Below are positions 44,601 to 54,684 of a stretch of 64,000 nt of DNA, one piece after another. Every line of letters starts with the position of its first letter. The stretch's first letter is position 1. Source of the stretch: a bacterium (GTDB taxonomy: Bacteria; Bacillota; Bacilli; Lactobacillales; Streptococcaceae); the NCBI GenBank assembly GCA_905221035.1, contig CAJNBP010000005.1, positions 1-64,000 on the forward strand. Reading direction: 5' to 3'. The notes under the pieces are model-generated. The model was not told the DNA's origin and searched no databases. It was given only the letters and a program-made list of their open reading frames with translations. Both the position numbers and the translations under genes were made by a program.

Positions 44601-45838
44601 CAAACAAATCTCACTTGTTGCGTGATAAGGACGGCAATCCATTTGACTATCCTTACTTTATCCATGATTCTTACGATTCTAGCGATGCTATCAATAAGTT
44701 TGACTGGACTAAGGCTACAGATGGCAAAGCTTACCCTGAAAATGTCAAGAGCCGTAACTATATGAAAGGGTTGATTGCCCTTCGTCAATCTACAGATGCC
44801 TTCCGACTCAAGAGTCTCCAAGATATCAAAGACCGTGTCCACCTCATCACTGTCCCAGGCCAAAATGGTGTGGAAAAAGAAGATGTAGTGATTGGCTACC
44901 AAATCACTGCTCCAAATGGAGATATCTATGCAGTCTTTGTCAATGCGGACGAAAAAGCTCGCGAATTTAATTTGGGAACTGCCTTTGCCCACCTCAGAAA
45001 TGCTGAAGTTTTAGCAGATGAAAACCAAGCAGGACCAGTCGGAATTGCCAACCCTCAAGGGCTTGAATGGACTGAAAAAGGCTTGAAATTAAATGCCCTT
45101 ACAGCCACTGTTCTTCGAATCTCTCAAGGTGGAGCCATCGTTGCCCCAGCTGTGGAAGAAAAACCAGAATTTGATCTTTCTAGCTTAAAACAAGAGCAAG
45201 GTCAAAATAACGGCCAAGACAATACTCCAAACCGAGTCGTCAAACCGGAACAGCAAACTCCAGCTCCACAAACTAAACCTGATTCTACAAAACCAGATAC
45301 AAAAGTAGCGGATGCGGATCATAAACCTAGCCAAGCTACAACTGATTCACAGGCTGAAAAACCACATAAGGACAATAATACTCAATCACTTCCATCTACG
45401 TCTACACAAACTATTGTCACTTCCTATACTCCAGCTTATACAAATAAGAAACCAGAAACTCCAAATCAGACAACTAAAACTAGTTGGAAACAAGAAAATG
45501 GCATCTGGTATTTCTATAAAGCAGACGGTTCTCTAGCTACTGGTTGGGTCAAAGATGGAGATACTTGGTATTATCTAAAAGATGATGGCTCTATGGTAAC
45601 TGGTTGGGTCAAAGATGGAGATACTTGGTACTTCCTAAATAGTAACGGCTCTATGTCAACTGGATGGGTCAAAGATGGAGATACTTGGTACTATCTAGAT
45701 CCATCAGGAGCTATGAAAGAAAATCAATGGTTTGAAGTTTCTGGCAAATGGTACTATGTTGATTCATCAGGTAAACTTGCCATTAATACAAGAGTTGAAG
45801 GCTATTTGGTCAATGAAAACGGTGAATGGGTTAGCTAA
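41681..45838 (+). CDS. pulA: Cell-surface type I pullulanase with choline-binding C-terminus
   Basis: Secreted enzyme that cuts alpha-1,6 links of pullulan and glycogen. 1385 residues: a YSIRK-type signal peptide (YSIRSLKNGTGSVLIGAS, about 14-31), a Thr/Ser-rich linker, two CBM41 domains (about 145-240 and 250-360), a CBM48-like domain (about 470-560), and a GH13 catalytic domain with YNWGYDP (670-676), nucleophile Asp785 (FRFDMMG), acid Glu814 (MLGEGW) and Asp902 (AAHDN). A Pro/Lys/Gln-rich linker leads to five or so choline-binding repeats (1268-1385, GWVKDGDTWYYL type). Homologues such as SpuA end in LPxTG; here that signal is stranded downstream as a relic. Promoter with cre overlap. Confidence 0.95.
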   Translation: MRKTPAQTEKKMVYSIRSLKNGTGSVLIGASLVLLAMATPTISANESTPTTNASNSETTTALAQPLTNATNIAGKNESDFSSTNNANASLEKKEEKPATEPTTPAASSTDPAPQTGQDRSSEPTTSTSPVTTETKAEEPIEYNYFRIHVKKLPEENKDAQGLWTWDDVEKPSENWPNGALSFKDAKKDDYGYYLDVKLKGEQAKKISFLINNTAGKNLTGDKSAEKLAPKMNEAWLDQDYKVFSYEPQPAGTVRVNYYRTDGNYDKKSLWYWGDVKNPSSAQWPDGTDFTATGKYGRYIDIPLKEAAKEFGFLLLDESKKGDDVKIRKEDYKFTDLKNHSQIFLKDDDESIYTNPYYVHDIRMTGAQHIGTSSIESSFSTLVGAKKEDILKHSNITNHLGNKVTITDVAIDEAGKKVTYSGDFSDTKHPYTVSYNSDQFTTKTSWRLKDETYSYDGKLGADLKKEGKQVDLTLWSPSADKVSVVVYDKNDPEKVVGTVALEKGERGTWKQTLDSTNKLGITDFTGYYYQYQIERQGKTVLALDPYAKSLAAWNSDDAKIDDAHKVAKAAFVDPAKLGPQDLTYGKIHNFKTREDAVIYEAHVRDFTSDPAIAKDLTKPFGTFEAFIEKLDYLKDLGVTHIQLLPVLSYYFVNELKNHERLSDYASSNSNYNWGYDPQNYFSLTGMYSSDPKNPEKRIAEFKNLINEIHKRGMGAILDVVYNHTAKVDIFEDLEPNYYHFMDADGTPRTSFGGGRLGTTHHMTKRLLVDSIKYLVDTYKVDGFRFDMMGDHDAASIEEAYKAARALNPNLIMLGEGWRTYAGDENMPTRAADQDWMKHTDTVAVFSDDIRNNLKSGYPNEGQPAFITGGKRDVNTIFKNLIAQPTNFEADSPGDVIQYIAAHDNLTLFDIIAQSIKKDPSKAENNAEIHRRLRLGNLMVLTAQGTPFIHSGQEYGRTKQFRDPAYKTPVAEDKVPNKSHLLRDKDGNPFDYPYFIHDSYDSSDAINKFDWTKATDGKAYPENVKSRNYMKGLIALRQSTDAFRLKSLQDIKDRVHLITVPGQNGVEKEDVVIGYQITAPNGDIYAVFVNADEKAREFNLGTAFAHLRNAEVLADENQAGPVGIANPQGLEWTEKGLKLNALTATVLRISQGGAIVAPAVEEKPEFDLSSLKQEQGQNNGQDNTPNRVVKPEQQTPAPQTKPDSTKPDTKVADADHKPSQATTDSQAEKPHKDNNTQSLPSTSTQTIVTSYTPAYTNKKPETPNQTTKTSWKQENGIWYFYKADGSLATGWVKDGDTWYYLKDDGSMVTGWVKDGDTWYFLNSNGSMSTGWVKDGDTWYYLDPSGAMKENQWFEVSGKWYYVDSSGKLAINTRVEGYLVNENGEWVS
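45482..45835 (+). repeat. Choline-binding repeat module, 60-bp tandem units
   Basis: Three nearly identical 60-bp units (GGTTGGGTCAAAGATGGAGA core at 45544, 45604 and, with one change, 45664) flanked by more diverged units. It encodes GWVKDGDTWYYL repeats and ends VNENGEWVS, a standard choline-binding protein terminus. Confidence 0.9.
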
Positions 45839-45877
45839 AATTGCTACTATATAACCTTTGCATAGCTAGATATAACT

Positions 45878-45985
45878 AATCCAAATACAGGAACCAAAAA
45901 TGATCACAAACTCCTGCTTGCAGGAATTAGTCTCCTTGCTCTCCTAGGTCTCGGGTTCTTACTGAAAAACAAAAAAGAGAACTAA
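45878..45985 (+). pseudogene. Vestigial sortase sorting signal of the pullulanase
   Basis: In the same reading frame as the pullulanase, after its stop (45836) and a second stop (45863), the sequence encodes NPNTGTKNDHKLLLAG, a hydrophobic stretch ISLLALLGLGFLL, a basic tail KNKKEN and a stop. This is a complete LPxTG-type signal, with Leu changed to Asn in the motif. It can no longer be translated as part of the protein. Confidence 0.85.
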
Positions 45986-46001
45986 ACTAGCCCTCCTATA
46001 G

Positions 46002-46042
46002 AACAATCCCCCAAGCCTTAACGCTCGGGGGATTGATTTTTG
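46002..46042. terminator. Bidirectional terminator after the pullulanase
   Basis: 9-bp stem CAATCCCCC/GGGGGATTG with a T-run rightward. It separates convergent genes. Confidence 0.85.
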
Positions 46043-46082
46043 TACAATATTTATCGTCATAATAAATTTGAGTAGTTTTTTA

Positions 46083-47132
46083 TTAAGCCTTTTTCATGGC
46101 AAAGTAAGCCCGGACTTTGGGTGCCACTTGTGTTCCGAAGAGTTCAATAGCTCGCAGAACTTGATCATGTGGCATAGAACCAAGAGGTAGATGGAGCATG
46201 AAGCGATCCAAGCCTAAATCCTCAATCATGCGAATCAATTGTTCTGCTACCTGATCAGGATTACCCACAAACATGGCTCCATTTGGTCCAACCTGTTCAA
46301 GGTATTGCTCATAACTCAATTCCTGCCAATGAGGACGGTCTTTGGAAATAGCATCCACCACTTGCTTGGTCGGATGGAAATAATCTTTTACCGCCTGCTC
46401 GCCATCTTCAGCAATCCAACCCCAAGAATGGGCTCCAACCTTTAGTTCATGACTGGCATGCCCCGCTTCGCTCCCAATCTCACGATAAGCCTGAATCAAC
46501 TTTTTAAAATAACGCGGATTGCCACCAATAATAGCATAGACAATCGGTAAGCCTGCCTGAGCAATCTTCACTGTTGATTCAACATGACCACCTGTCGCTA
46601 TCCACAAGGGCAATTTGTCCTGAACTGGACGAGGATAGACTTCTTTGCCAGAAATCGTTTGGGTCAATTGACCTTGCCAGTCTAGCTTGGTCTTTTCATT
46701 GACTAACTGAAGCAAGTCTAATTTCTCATCAAAGAGAGCTTCGTAGTCTTTCAAATCATAGCCAAACAGAGGGAAGGATTCCGTGAAAGAGCCCCTTCCA
46801 GGCATAATCTCCGCACGTCCATTTGACAAAGCATCGATAGTGGCATACTGTTGGAATAAACGAATCGGATCCATGCTTGAGATAATGCTAACTGCACTGG
46901 TCAAACGGATTTTCTTGGTATTGACTGCCCCAGCTGCTAGAATAATCTCTGGAGCTGATACTGCAAAATCCTCTCGATGGTGCTCACCAATCCCATACAC
47001 ATCCAAACCAACCTTATCAGCTAGCTCAATCTCCGTCACCAACTGACGAATGCGTTCGGCATGACTATAAGTTTGCCCAGTCCCTTCAAGCTCCGTTGTT
47101 TCCCCAAATGTTGAAATTCCCAATTCTACCAT
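46083..47132 (-). CDS. LLM-class flavin-dependent oxidoreductase
   Basis: A 349-residue luciferase-like monooxygenase-fold protein; conserved pieces include GIGEHHREDFAVSAPEI (about 46-62), the SAVSIISSMDPIRLFQQYATID region and GRAEIMPGRGSF. Members use FMN or F420; the physiological substrate is unknown. I prefer the ATG at 47132 because AAGGAT is 10 bases upstream; an ATG 6 bases earlier is also in frame but too close to it. It stands alone between the pullulanase and glmS, convergent with the former. Confidence 0.85.
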   Translation of the reverse strand: MVELGISTFGETTELEGTGQTYSHAERIRQLVTEIELADKVGLDVYGIGEHHREDFAVSAPEIILAAGAVNTKKIRLTSAVSIISSMDPIRLFQQYATIDALSNGRAEIMPGRGSFTESFPLFGYDLKDYEALFDEKLDLLQLVNEKTKLDWQGQLTQTISGKEVYPRPVQDKLPLWIATGGHVESTVKIAQAGLPIVYAIIGGNPRYFKKLIQAYREIGSEAGHASHELKVGAHSWGWIAEDGEQAVKDYFHPTKQVVDAISKDRPHWQELSYEQYLEQVGPNGAMFVGNPDQVAEQLIRMIEDLGLDRFMLHLPLGSMPHDQVLRAIELFGTQVAPKVRAYFAMKKA

Positions 47133-47219
47133 ATCCATTATCCTTGTCTATTTCTGTCCTTCAATTTGAAAAATTATTCTAACACGAATCTTGAGTACAA
47201 GCAACCAATTTGCTCACAA

Positions 47220-47247
47220 GAAAAAGCCTAGATAACTAGACTTTTTT
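47220..47247. terminator. glmS terminator
   Basis: 7-bp AGCCTAG/CTAGACT stem (one mismatch) with T-runs on both sides. Confidence 0.75.
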
Positions 47248-47250
47248 AGA

Positions 47251-49056
47251 TTATTCTACCGTTACTGACTTAGCAAGGTTACGTGGTTTATCCACATCCA
47301 GACCACGGTGTAGAGTTGCAAAGTAAGCGACCAATTGCGTTGGTACGACCATTGAGATTGGTGAGAGGTAAGGGTGTACGGTCGTAAGGACGATATCGTC
47401 TGTATCTTTGGCAACATTTTCTTCTGCGATAGTGAGAACCTTGGCACCACGGGCTGCGACCTCTTGGATATTTCCGCGAGTGTGGTTGGCAAGAACTGGA
47501 TCTGACAAGAGTGCCAAGACTGGCGTTCCTTCTTCAATCAAGGCAATGGTTCCGTGCTTGAGCTCTCCTGCTGCAAAGCCTTCACACTGGATATAAGAAA
47601 TCTCTTTGAGTTTGAGACTTGCTTCCATGGCTACGTAGTAATCTTGACCACGTCCGATGTAAAAGGCGTTGCGAGTTGTTTCAAGAAGTTCACGAACCTT
47701 AGCTTCAATGGTTTCTTTCTCTGAAAGAGTTGATTCGATAGACTGAGCTACGATCGACAACTCATGAACTAAATCAAAGGCTTGCGCTTTAGTATTGCCA
47801 TTTGCTTCTCCGACTGCTTTTGCAAGGAAGGCAAGGGCTGCGATTTGCGCTGTATAAGCCTTGGTTGAGGCTACGGCAATTTCAGGGCCCGCGTGAAGGA
47901 GCATGGTATGGTTGGCTTCACGTGAAAGGGTTGAACCTGGGACATTTGTCACTGTCAAGCTTGGGATTCCCATTTCATTAGCCTTAACCAAAACCTGACG
48001 GCTATCCGCTGTTTCACCAGACTGGCTGATAAAGATGAAGAGTGGTTTCTTGCTGAGAAGTGGCATACCATAACCCCACTCAGATGAGATGCCAAGTTCA
48101 ACTGGTGTATCTGTCAATTCTTCCAGCATCTTCTTAGAAGCAAATCCTGCGTGGTAAGATGTTCCAGCTGCAAGGATGTAAATGCGGTCTGCATCTTGAA
48201 CAGCCTTAATGATAGCTGGGTCTACGACAACTTGACCAGCCTCATCCGTGTAGGCTTGGATGAGTTTACGCATAACAGTTGGTTGCTCATCAATTTCCTT
48301 GAGCATGTAGTAAGGGTAAGTTCCTTTACCGATATCTGACAAGTCAAGCTCCGCAGTATAACTAGCACGTTCACGACTGTTACCATCATAATCTTGAACT
48401 TCTACTCTATCAGCCTTAACGATTACCAACTCTTGGTCATGAATTTCCATGTATTGGTTGGTCTCACGAATCATAGCCATAGCATCTGAGCAGACCATGT
48501 TATAACCTTCCCCAAGACCAATCAAAAGTGGTGATTTATTCTTAGCTACGTAGATGACTTCAGGATCTTGTGAGTCAACCAAGGCAAAGGCATAAGAACC
48601 ACGGATGATATGAAGAGCTTTTTTGAAGGCTTCAAGAACTGAGAGACCTTCTTCTGCAAATTTTCCAATCAAGTGAACAGCGATTTCTGTATCTGTTTGC
48701 CCCTTAAAGTGGTGTCCCGCAAGGTATTCTTCCTTGATTTCAAGATAGTTCTCAATCACACCATTGTGCACCAAGACAAAACGTTCAGTCTCAGAGCGGT
48801 GTGGGTGAGCATTGTCTTCCGTTGGTTTCCCGTGAGTTGCCCAACGAGTATGTCCGATACCAGTTGTTCCCTCAACACTAGCTGTCTTAGCAGACAATTC
48901 TGCAATACGACCTACAGCCTTGACTAGATGATTTTCAGCACCACCTAGGACAAAAATCCCCGCAGAATCATAGCCACGGTATTCGAGCTTTTCAAGCCCT
49001 TGAATCAAAATATCAGTTGCATTTGTGTTTCCAACAACACCAACAATTCCACACAT
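47251..49056 (-). CDS. glmS: Glucosamine-fructose-6-phosphate aminotransferase
   Basis: Makes glucosamine-6-phosphate from fructose-6-phosphate and glutamine, the first step to UDP-GlcNAc. 601 residues: class II glutaminase domain with catalytic Cys2 (MCGIVGVVG, Met removed), then two SIS sugar-isomerase domains with [10 protein letters not shown] (about 346) and the C-terminal [13 protein letters not shown]. The start is fixed by Cys2, yet the only AAGGAG lies 30 nt upstream, with a small hairpin between. Candidate NagR operators flank the promoter. No glmS ribozyme is seen, as expected for streptococci. Confidence 0.97.
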   Translation of the reverse strand: MCGIVGVVGNTNATDILIQGLEKLEYRGYDSAGIFVLGGAENHLVKAVGRIAELSAKTASVEGTTGIGHTRWATHGKPTEDNAHPHRSETERFVLVHNGVIENYLEIKEEYLAGHHFKGQTDTEIAVHLIGKFAEEGLSVLEAFKKALHIIRGSYAFALVDSQDPEVIYVAKNKSPLLIGLGEGYNMVCSDAMAMIRETNQYMEIHDQELVIVKADRVEVQDYDGNSRERASYTAELDLSDIGKGTYPYYMLKEIDEQPTVMRKLIQAYTDEAGQVVVDPAIIKAVQDADRIYILAAGTSYHAGFASKKMLEELTDTPVELGISSEWGYGMPLLSKKPLFIFISQSGETADSRQVLVKANEMGIPSLTVTNVPGSTLSREANHTMLLHAGPEIAVASTKAYTAQIAALAFLAKAVGEANGNTKAQAFDLVHELSIVAQSIESTLSEKETIEAKVRELLETTRNAFYIGRGQDYYVAMEASLKLKEISYIQCEGFAAGELKHGTIALIEEGTPVLALLSDPVLANHTRGNIQEVAARGAKVLTIAEENVAKDTDDIVLTTVHPYLSPISMVVPTQLVAYFATLHRGLDVDKPRNLAKSVTVE

Positions 49057-49094
49057 AGTATATACGACACAGGCAAGCTGTGCTTTCTCCTTAA

Positions 49095-49112
49095 AATTGG
49101 TATAGTCTGATT
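49095..49112. promoter_or_regulatory. glmS operator 2 (NagR-like)
   Basis: AATTGGTATAGTCTGATT, in the leader; shares AATTGGTATAGT with operator 1. Confidence 0.5.
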
Positions 49113-49137
49113 CCTCTTTTATAGAATCAGCAAAAAC

Positions 49138-49166
49138 AGTATATACTTGTTTCTTTCACTTGTCAA
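49138..49166 (-). promoter_or_regulatory. glmS promoter
   Basis: TTGACA (49161-49166), 17-bp spacer, TATACT (49138-49143). The leader is about 75 nt. Confidence 0.85.
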
Positions 49167-49173
49167 GAGTAAA

Positions 49174-49192
49174 AATTGGTATAGTACAAATT
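49174..49192. promoter_or_regulatory. glmS operator 1 (NagR-like)
   Basis: AATTGGTATAGTACAAATT, an imperfect palindrome 7 bp above the -35. GntR-family NagR is known to control glmS and nag genes in streptococci and binds TGGTATAG-type sites. Confidence 0.55.
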
Positions 49193-49205
49193 AAGCTCCT
49201 GTAAG

Positions 49206-49246
49206 CAAAAAACTCTGACCAATTAGGATAATCAGTCAGAGTCCTT
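49206..49246. terminator. Terminator of the GH1 gene
   Basis: 8-bp ACTCTGAC/GTCAGAGT stem with T6 leftward, directly after the stop. Confidence 0.85.
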
Positions 49247-49247
49247 T

Positions 49248-50627
49248 TTAAAATCCATTATTGTCGCTCAGTTCCTTGAACCAGTGCCCTGATTTTTTCA
49301 GACGACGTTCTTGTGTTTCCAAGTCTAATTCAATCAAACCATAGCGATTTTTATAGCTGTTGAGCCAAGACCAGCAGTCAATAAAGGTCCAAATCAAGTA
49401 TCCTTTACAGTTGGCACCATCTTCAATAGCACGGTGTAATTCACGAAGATGACCTTTTACAAAGTCAATACGGTAATCATCTTGAATCATCCCATCTTGA
49501 CGGAATTTTTCTTCCCCTTCAACACCCATACCATTCTCTGTCAACATCCACTCGATATTTCCATAGTTTTCCTTGATATTTTGGGCGATGTCATAAATCC
49601 CTTGCTCATAAATTTCCCAGCCTCGGTGAGGATTAATTTTACGGCCAGGCATCACATAAGGCTCGTAAAAATGTTCTGGCAAGAGTGGACTCTCTGGATT
49701 CTTAGCAAATCGAGGTGCCATAACGCGCAAAGGCTGATAGTAGTTAACACCAAGGAAATCTACTGTATTGTCACGAATAAGCTCCAACTCTTCCTCTGTG
49801 GCATCAGGCAAGAGACCGTGTTCATGCAAGATTTCTACCAACTCCTGTGGATAAGTCCCCAAGACAGATGGGTCTAAAAAAGATTGAGCTTGAAAGAGGT
49901 CGGCAATGCGAGCAGCCTTGACATCAGCAGGATGCTGGCTACGTGAATAAGCCGGTGTCAAGTTTAAGACAATCCCAATCTTAGAATCAGGCAAGAGTTC
50001 ATGACAGGCCTTGACCGCTCGACTGCTGGCTAATTGTGTGTGATAGGCTACTTTAACCGCTGCTTCTGCGTCCACCTTATGTGGATAATGGGCATCGTAA
50101 AAATAGCCAAATTCTACAGGAACGATGGGCTCGTTAAAGGTAATCCATTGATCTACTAAATCTCCATAAGTTTCAAAACAAAAACGAGCATAGTCTTCAT
50201 AGGCTGAGACAGTCGCCTTATTTTCCCAACCATCACCAGCTTCTTGAAGAGCAAAAGGCAAATCAAAATGGTAGAGATTGACTAACAGACGAATCCCTTT
50301 AGCCTTAATAGCCTCAAAGACCTTACGATAAAAATCCACACCTTGAGGGTTGACTTTTCCACAGCCTTGTGGAAAAATCCGTGACCACTGAATAGAAGTC
50401 CGAAAGGCTGTGTGACCAGTCTCTAACAAAAGCTCGATATCCTGTTCCCAATTTTCATAAAAGGTCGATGTCTTATCTGGACCAATCCCATTATAGTAAC
50501 GATTTGGCTCCACTTGGTACCAGTAATCCCAAAGATTATCTCCCTTACCGTCACCAGCTATACGTCCTTCTGTCTGTGGCCCAGAAGTGGAGGATCCCCA
50601 GACAAAATCCTTTGGAAATCTTAGCAT
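49248..50627 (-). CDS. Glycoside hydrolase family 1 (beta-glycosidase, possibly 6-phospho type)
   Basis: 459 residues of a TIM-barrel GH1 enzyme with acid/base Glu166 (TFNEP) and nucleophile Glu364 (TENG). The C-terminal segment resembles LacG-type 6-phospho-beta-galactosidases: Ser420 and Tyr429 fall where the phosphate-binding Ser and Tyr lie, but the expected Lys position is Asn427, with Lys426 beside it. Phospho-glycoside specificity is therefore likely, not certain. No PTS genes are adjacent. AAAGAGGT is 6 bases before the ATG. Its own promoter has TATAAT at 50659-50664. Confidence 0.9.
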   Translation of the reverse strand: MLRFPKDFVWGSSTSGPQTEGRIAGDGKGDNLWDYWYQVEPNRYYNGIGPDKTSTFYENWEQDIELLLETGHTAFRTSIQWSRIFPQGCGKVNPQGVDFYRKVFEAIKAKGIRLLVNLYHFDLPFALQEAGDGWENKATVSAYEDYARFCFETYGDLVDQWITFNEPIVPVEFGYFYDAHYPHKVDAEAAVKVAYHTQLASSRAVKACHELLPDSKIGIVLNLTPAYSRSQHPADVKAARIADLFQAQSFLDPSVLGTYPQELVEILHEHGLLPDATEEELELIRDNTVDFLGVNYYQPLRVMAPRFAKNPESPLLPEHFYEPYVMPGRKINPHRGWEIYEQGIYDIAQNIKENYGNIEWMLTENGMGVEGEEKFRQDGMIQDDYRIDFVKGHLRELHRAIEDGANCKGYLIWTFIDCWSWLNSYKNRYGLIELDLETQERRLKKSGHWFKELSDNNGF

Positions 50628-50658
50628 ACATTTACCTCTTTATATACTTATTTTTCCC

Positions 50659-50710
50659 ATTATACAGAAAAAACAAGGTAAAAACTAGTTACATTTTTTC
50701 CTTGTTTTTC
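50659..50710 (-). terminator. proS terminator, overlapping GH1 promoter
   Basis: AAAACAAGG / CCTTGTTTT arms extended by A/T pairs, T6 leftward. The downstream edge merges into the GH1 -10 (50659-50664). Confidence 0.75.
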
Positions 50711-50725
50711 TTCTGATTATAGTTT

Positions 50726-52591
<1,866 letters not shown>

Positions 52592-53851
52592 TTATCTAAA
52601 AAAGAGTCGCATAATGTCATTCCAAGTCACAGCAATCATCAAGACAACCATGATGACCACTCCGGCCAAGGTGACATAGGTTTCAATTTCTTGTTTCAAT
52701 GGTTTACGGCGAATAGCTTCCAGGATGTTGAGCACAATCTTACCACCATCCAAAGCTGGAATCGGAATAAGATTAAAAATCCCGATATTGATGGAAATCA
52801 TTGCCAAGAAGTACAAGACATTCTCAATTCCATTTTTAGCAGCATCACTACTTGCCTTAAAGATGGCAACAGGTCCACCTAGCTTGTTCAAATCCGGTTG
52901 GAAAATCAGATTTTTCAGAGCCGATAGAATTCGGAGAGCTGAATCAGCAGCGGTTGTAAAACCACCCACAAACATAGATAGAAAATCTGACTTAATTCCC
53001 GGTTGAACACCTAGAAGGTAGCGACCTTGATTTTCTTCTGGAGTAACAGTGACTTGTTTGTCACTCCCCTTTTCAGAAATAGTCACATCCAAGGTCGGGG
53101 CCGTTTGATCTTTGGTTTCTGCTTCCACAGCCTGAATCAAGCTTTCCCAGTTGTTAATCTCATGTGAGCCAATCTTGGTAATCTGTGCCGTTTCTGGCAC
53201 TCCCACCTTAGCCAAAGCCCCTTGGGGCATGACATGAAACTGGTTGGTAGCTACATCTCTGACACCACCCTGCATAAAGATTAAAATCCAGAAAACAACG
53301 ACACCTAAGATAAAGTTATTCATAGGACCTGCAAAGTTGGTAATGAGTTTTCCCCAGATAGTCGCATTTTGATATTGAACATCTAAAGGAGCAATCCGAA
53401 CCTCAGTTCCATCTGCTTCTACAACCGTTGCATCGTGATCCACTGCAAATGTTTTTTCTTCTTCCAGAACCAAGCCCTTAATAAAGAGCTTGTCTTCAAA
53501 GTCAAACTGGGTCACCTGCATAGGAAGAGCCGTTTGGTCCAATTTTTTACCGGAAAGATTGATGCGTTTAACCTTACCATCATCAGTAAGTGTCAAACTG
53601 ACAGGAGTACCTGTCTTGATTTCAGTCGTATCATCACCCCAACCGGCCATGCGAACATAGCCGCCCAAAGGCAAGATTCGAATGGTATAGGCCGTTCCAT
53701 CTTTGCCAATATGAGCAAAGATTTTGGGTCCCATACCAATGGCAAATTCACGCACTAGAATCCCTGATTTCTTGGCAAAGTAGAAGTGCCCGAACTCGTG
53801 CACCACCACAATAATCCCGAAAACCAGAATAAAGGTTAAAATTCCGAGCAT
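52592..53851 (-). CDS. eep: Site-2 intramembrane zinc protease (RseP/Eep)
   Basis: Membrane metalloprotease that cuts anti-sigma factors, signal peptides and peptide pheromone precursors within the bilayer. 419 residues with the zinc motif H18-EFG-H22 in the first helix, a PDZ-like domain (about 200-300) and a C-terminal [12 protein letters not shown] motif (about 355) that supplies the third zinc ligand Asp. Four membrane helices. It lies 21 bp after cdsA, in the envelope operon common to lactobacilli and streptococci. Confidence 0.95.
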   Translation of the reverse strand: MLGILTFILVFGIIVVVHEFGHFYFAKKSGILVREFAIGMGPKIFAHIGKDGTAYTIRILPLGGYVRMAGWGDDTTEIKTGTPVSLTLTDDGKVKRINLSGKKLDQTALPMQVTQFDFEDKLFIKGLVLEEEKTFAVDHDATVVEADGTEVRIAPLDVQYQNATIWGKLITNFAGPMNNFILGVVVFWILIFMQGGVRDVATNQFHVMPQGALAKVGVPETAQITKIGSHEINNWESLIQAVEAETKDQTAPTLDVTISEKGSDKQVTVTPEENQGRYLLGVQPGIKSDFLSMFVGGFTTAADSALRILSALKNLIFQPDLNKLGGPVAIFKASSDAAKNGIENVLYFLAMISINIGIFNLIPIPALDGGKIVLNILEAIRRKPLKQEIETYVTLAGVVIMVVLMIAVTWNDIMRLFFR

Positions 53852-53872
53852 AGTATTTCCTCCGTCTTTTGA

Positions 53873-54676
53873 TTAAAAGAGTCCAAATAAGTGCATGATT
53901 GGAAATACAAGCAACATACTATCAAAACGATCCAAAACACCACCATGTCCAGGGATAAATTTCCCAGAATCCTTGACACCAAAATGACGCTTAATCGAAC
54001 TTTCTAGTAAATCACCAAATTGTCCAGCTATGCTAAAGAAAATAGCAAAAACTGACATCTTGTAAATTCCATACGGAAGAGCAACTGTACTGTCAACTAT
54101 CATAAAGATAATAGTTACTAAAATCGCACCTAAAATACCACCCAAGGCCCCCTCAAAGGTTTTATTTGGAGAAACCGTTGGAGCCAGTTTCCGTTTCCCA
54201 AAGTTCATCCCAGCAAGATAGGCACCACTGTCTGTCGCCCAGACAATACACAAGGCCAAGAGAGCCTTATCTAAACCTGCAACGCGAGCATCTAGTAAAG
54301 CATTAAATCCAAAGCCTACATAGAAACTCATAGCAAGAGGGAAAACAGCGTCCTCAATCGTATAAGACTTGCTAAAAACAGTCGTTCCTAACATAATTGA
54401 AATCAAAACACTGTAGGCAACCACATTCCCATCAACTGGCAAAAAAGTCAGGTAATTCTCCAAGGGAATGGTCAAGGCAAAGGTTGCAAATAGGGTCAAG
54501 AGGCCCTCCATAGTCATGGTCTCTAGACCTCTCATCTTCAAAAGTTCATGCATGGCTAGCATGGCTATGATTCCAATTGCTATCTGAAGCAAGAGGCCAC
54601 CAATCATTAAAATTGGTAGGAAAATAGCCAGGGCAATCCCTGCAAACAAGGTTCTTTTCTGTAAATCCTGTGTCAT
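53873..54676 (-). CDS. cdsA: Phosphatidate cytidylyltransferase
   Basis: Makes CDP-diacylglycerol, precursor of phosphatidylglycerol and cardiolipin. 267 residues, about seven to eight membrane helices. The family signature S-x-x-K-R-x4-KD-x-G-x2-x-PGHGGVLDRFDS is present (SSIKRHFGVKDSGKFIPGHG, from about 226). It lies 8 bp after uppS, so translation is probably coupled. Confidence 0.95.
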   Translation of the reverse strand: MTQDLQKRTLFAGIALAIFLPILMIGGLLLQIAIGIIAMLAMHELLKMRGLETMTMEGLLTLFATFALTIPLENYLTFLPVDGNVVAYSVLISIMLGTTVFSKSYTIEDAVFPLAMSFYVGFGFNALLDARVAGLDKALLALCIVWATDSGAYLAGMNFGKRKLAPTVSPNKTFEGALGGILGAILVTIIFMIVDSTVALPYGIYKMSVFAIFFSIAGQFGDLLESSIKRHFGVKDSGKFIPGHGGVLDRFDSMLLVFPIMHLFGLF

Positions 54677-54684
54677 ATTTCCTC

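Noticed and set aside
44213..44992. 259-codon ORF antisense to the pullulanase catalytic domain
   Set aside because: No start signal; frame openness follows from codon bias of the real gene.
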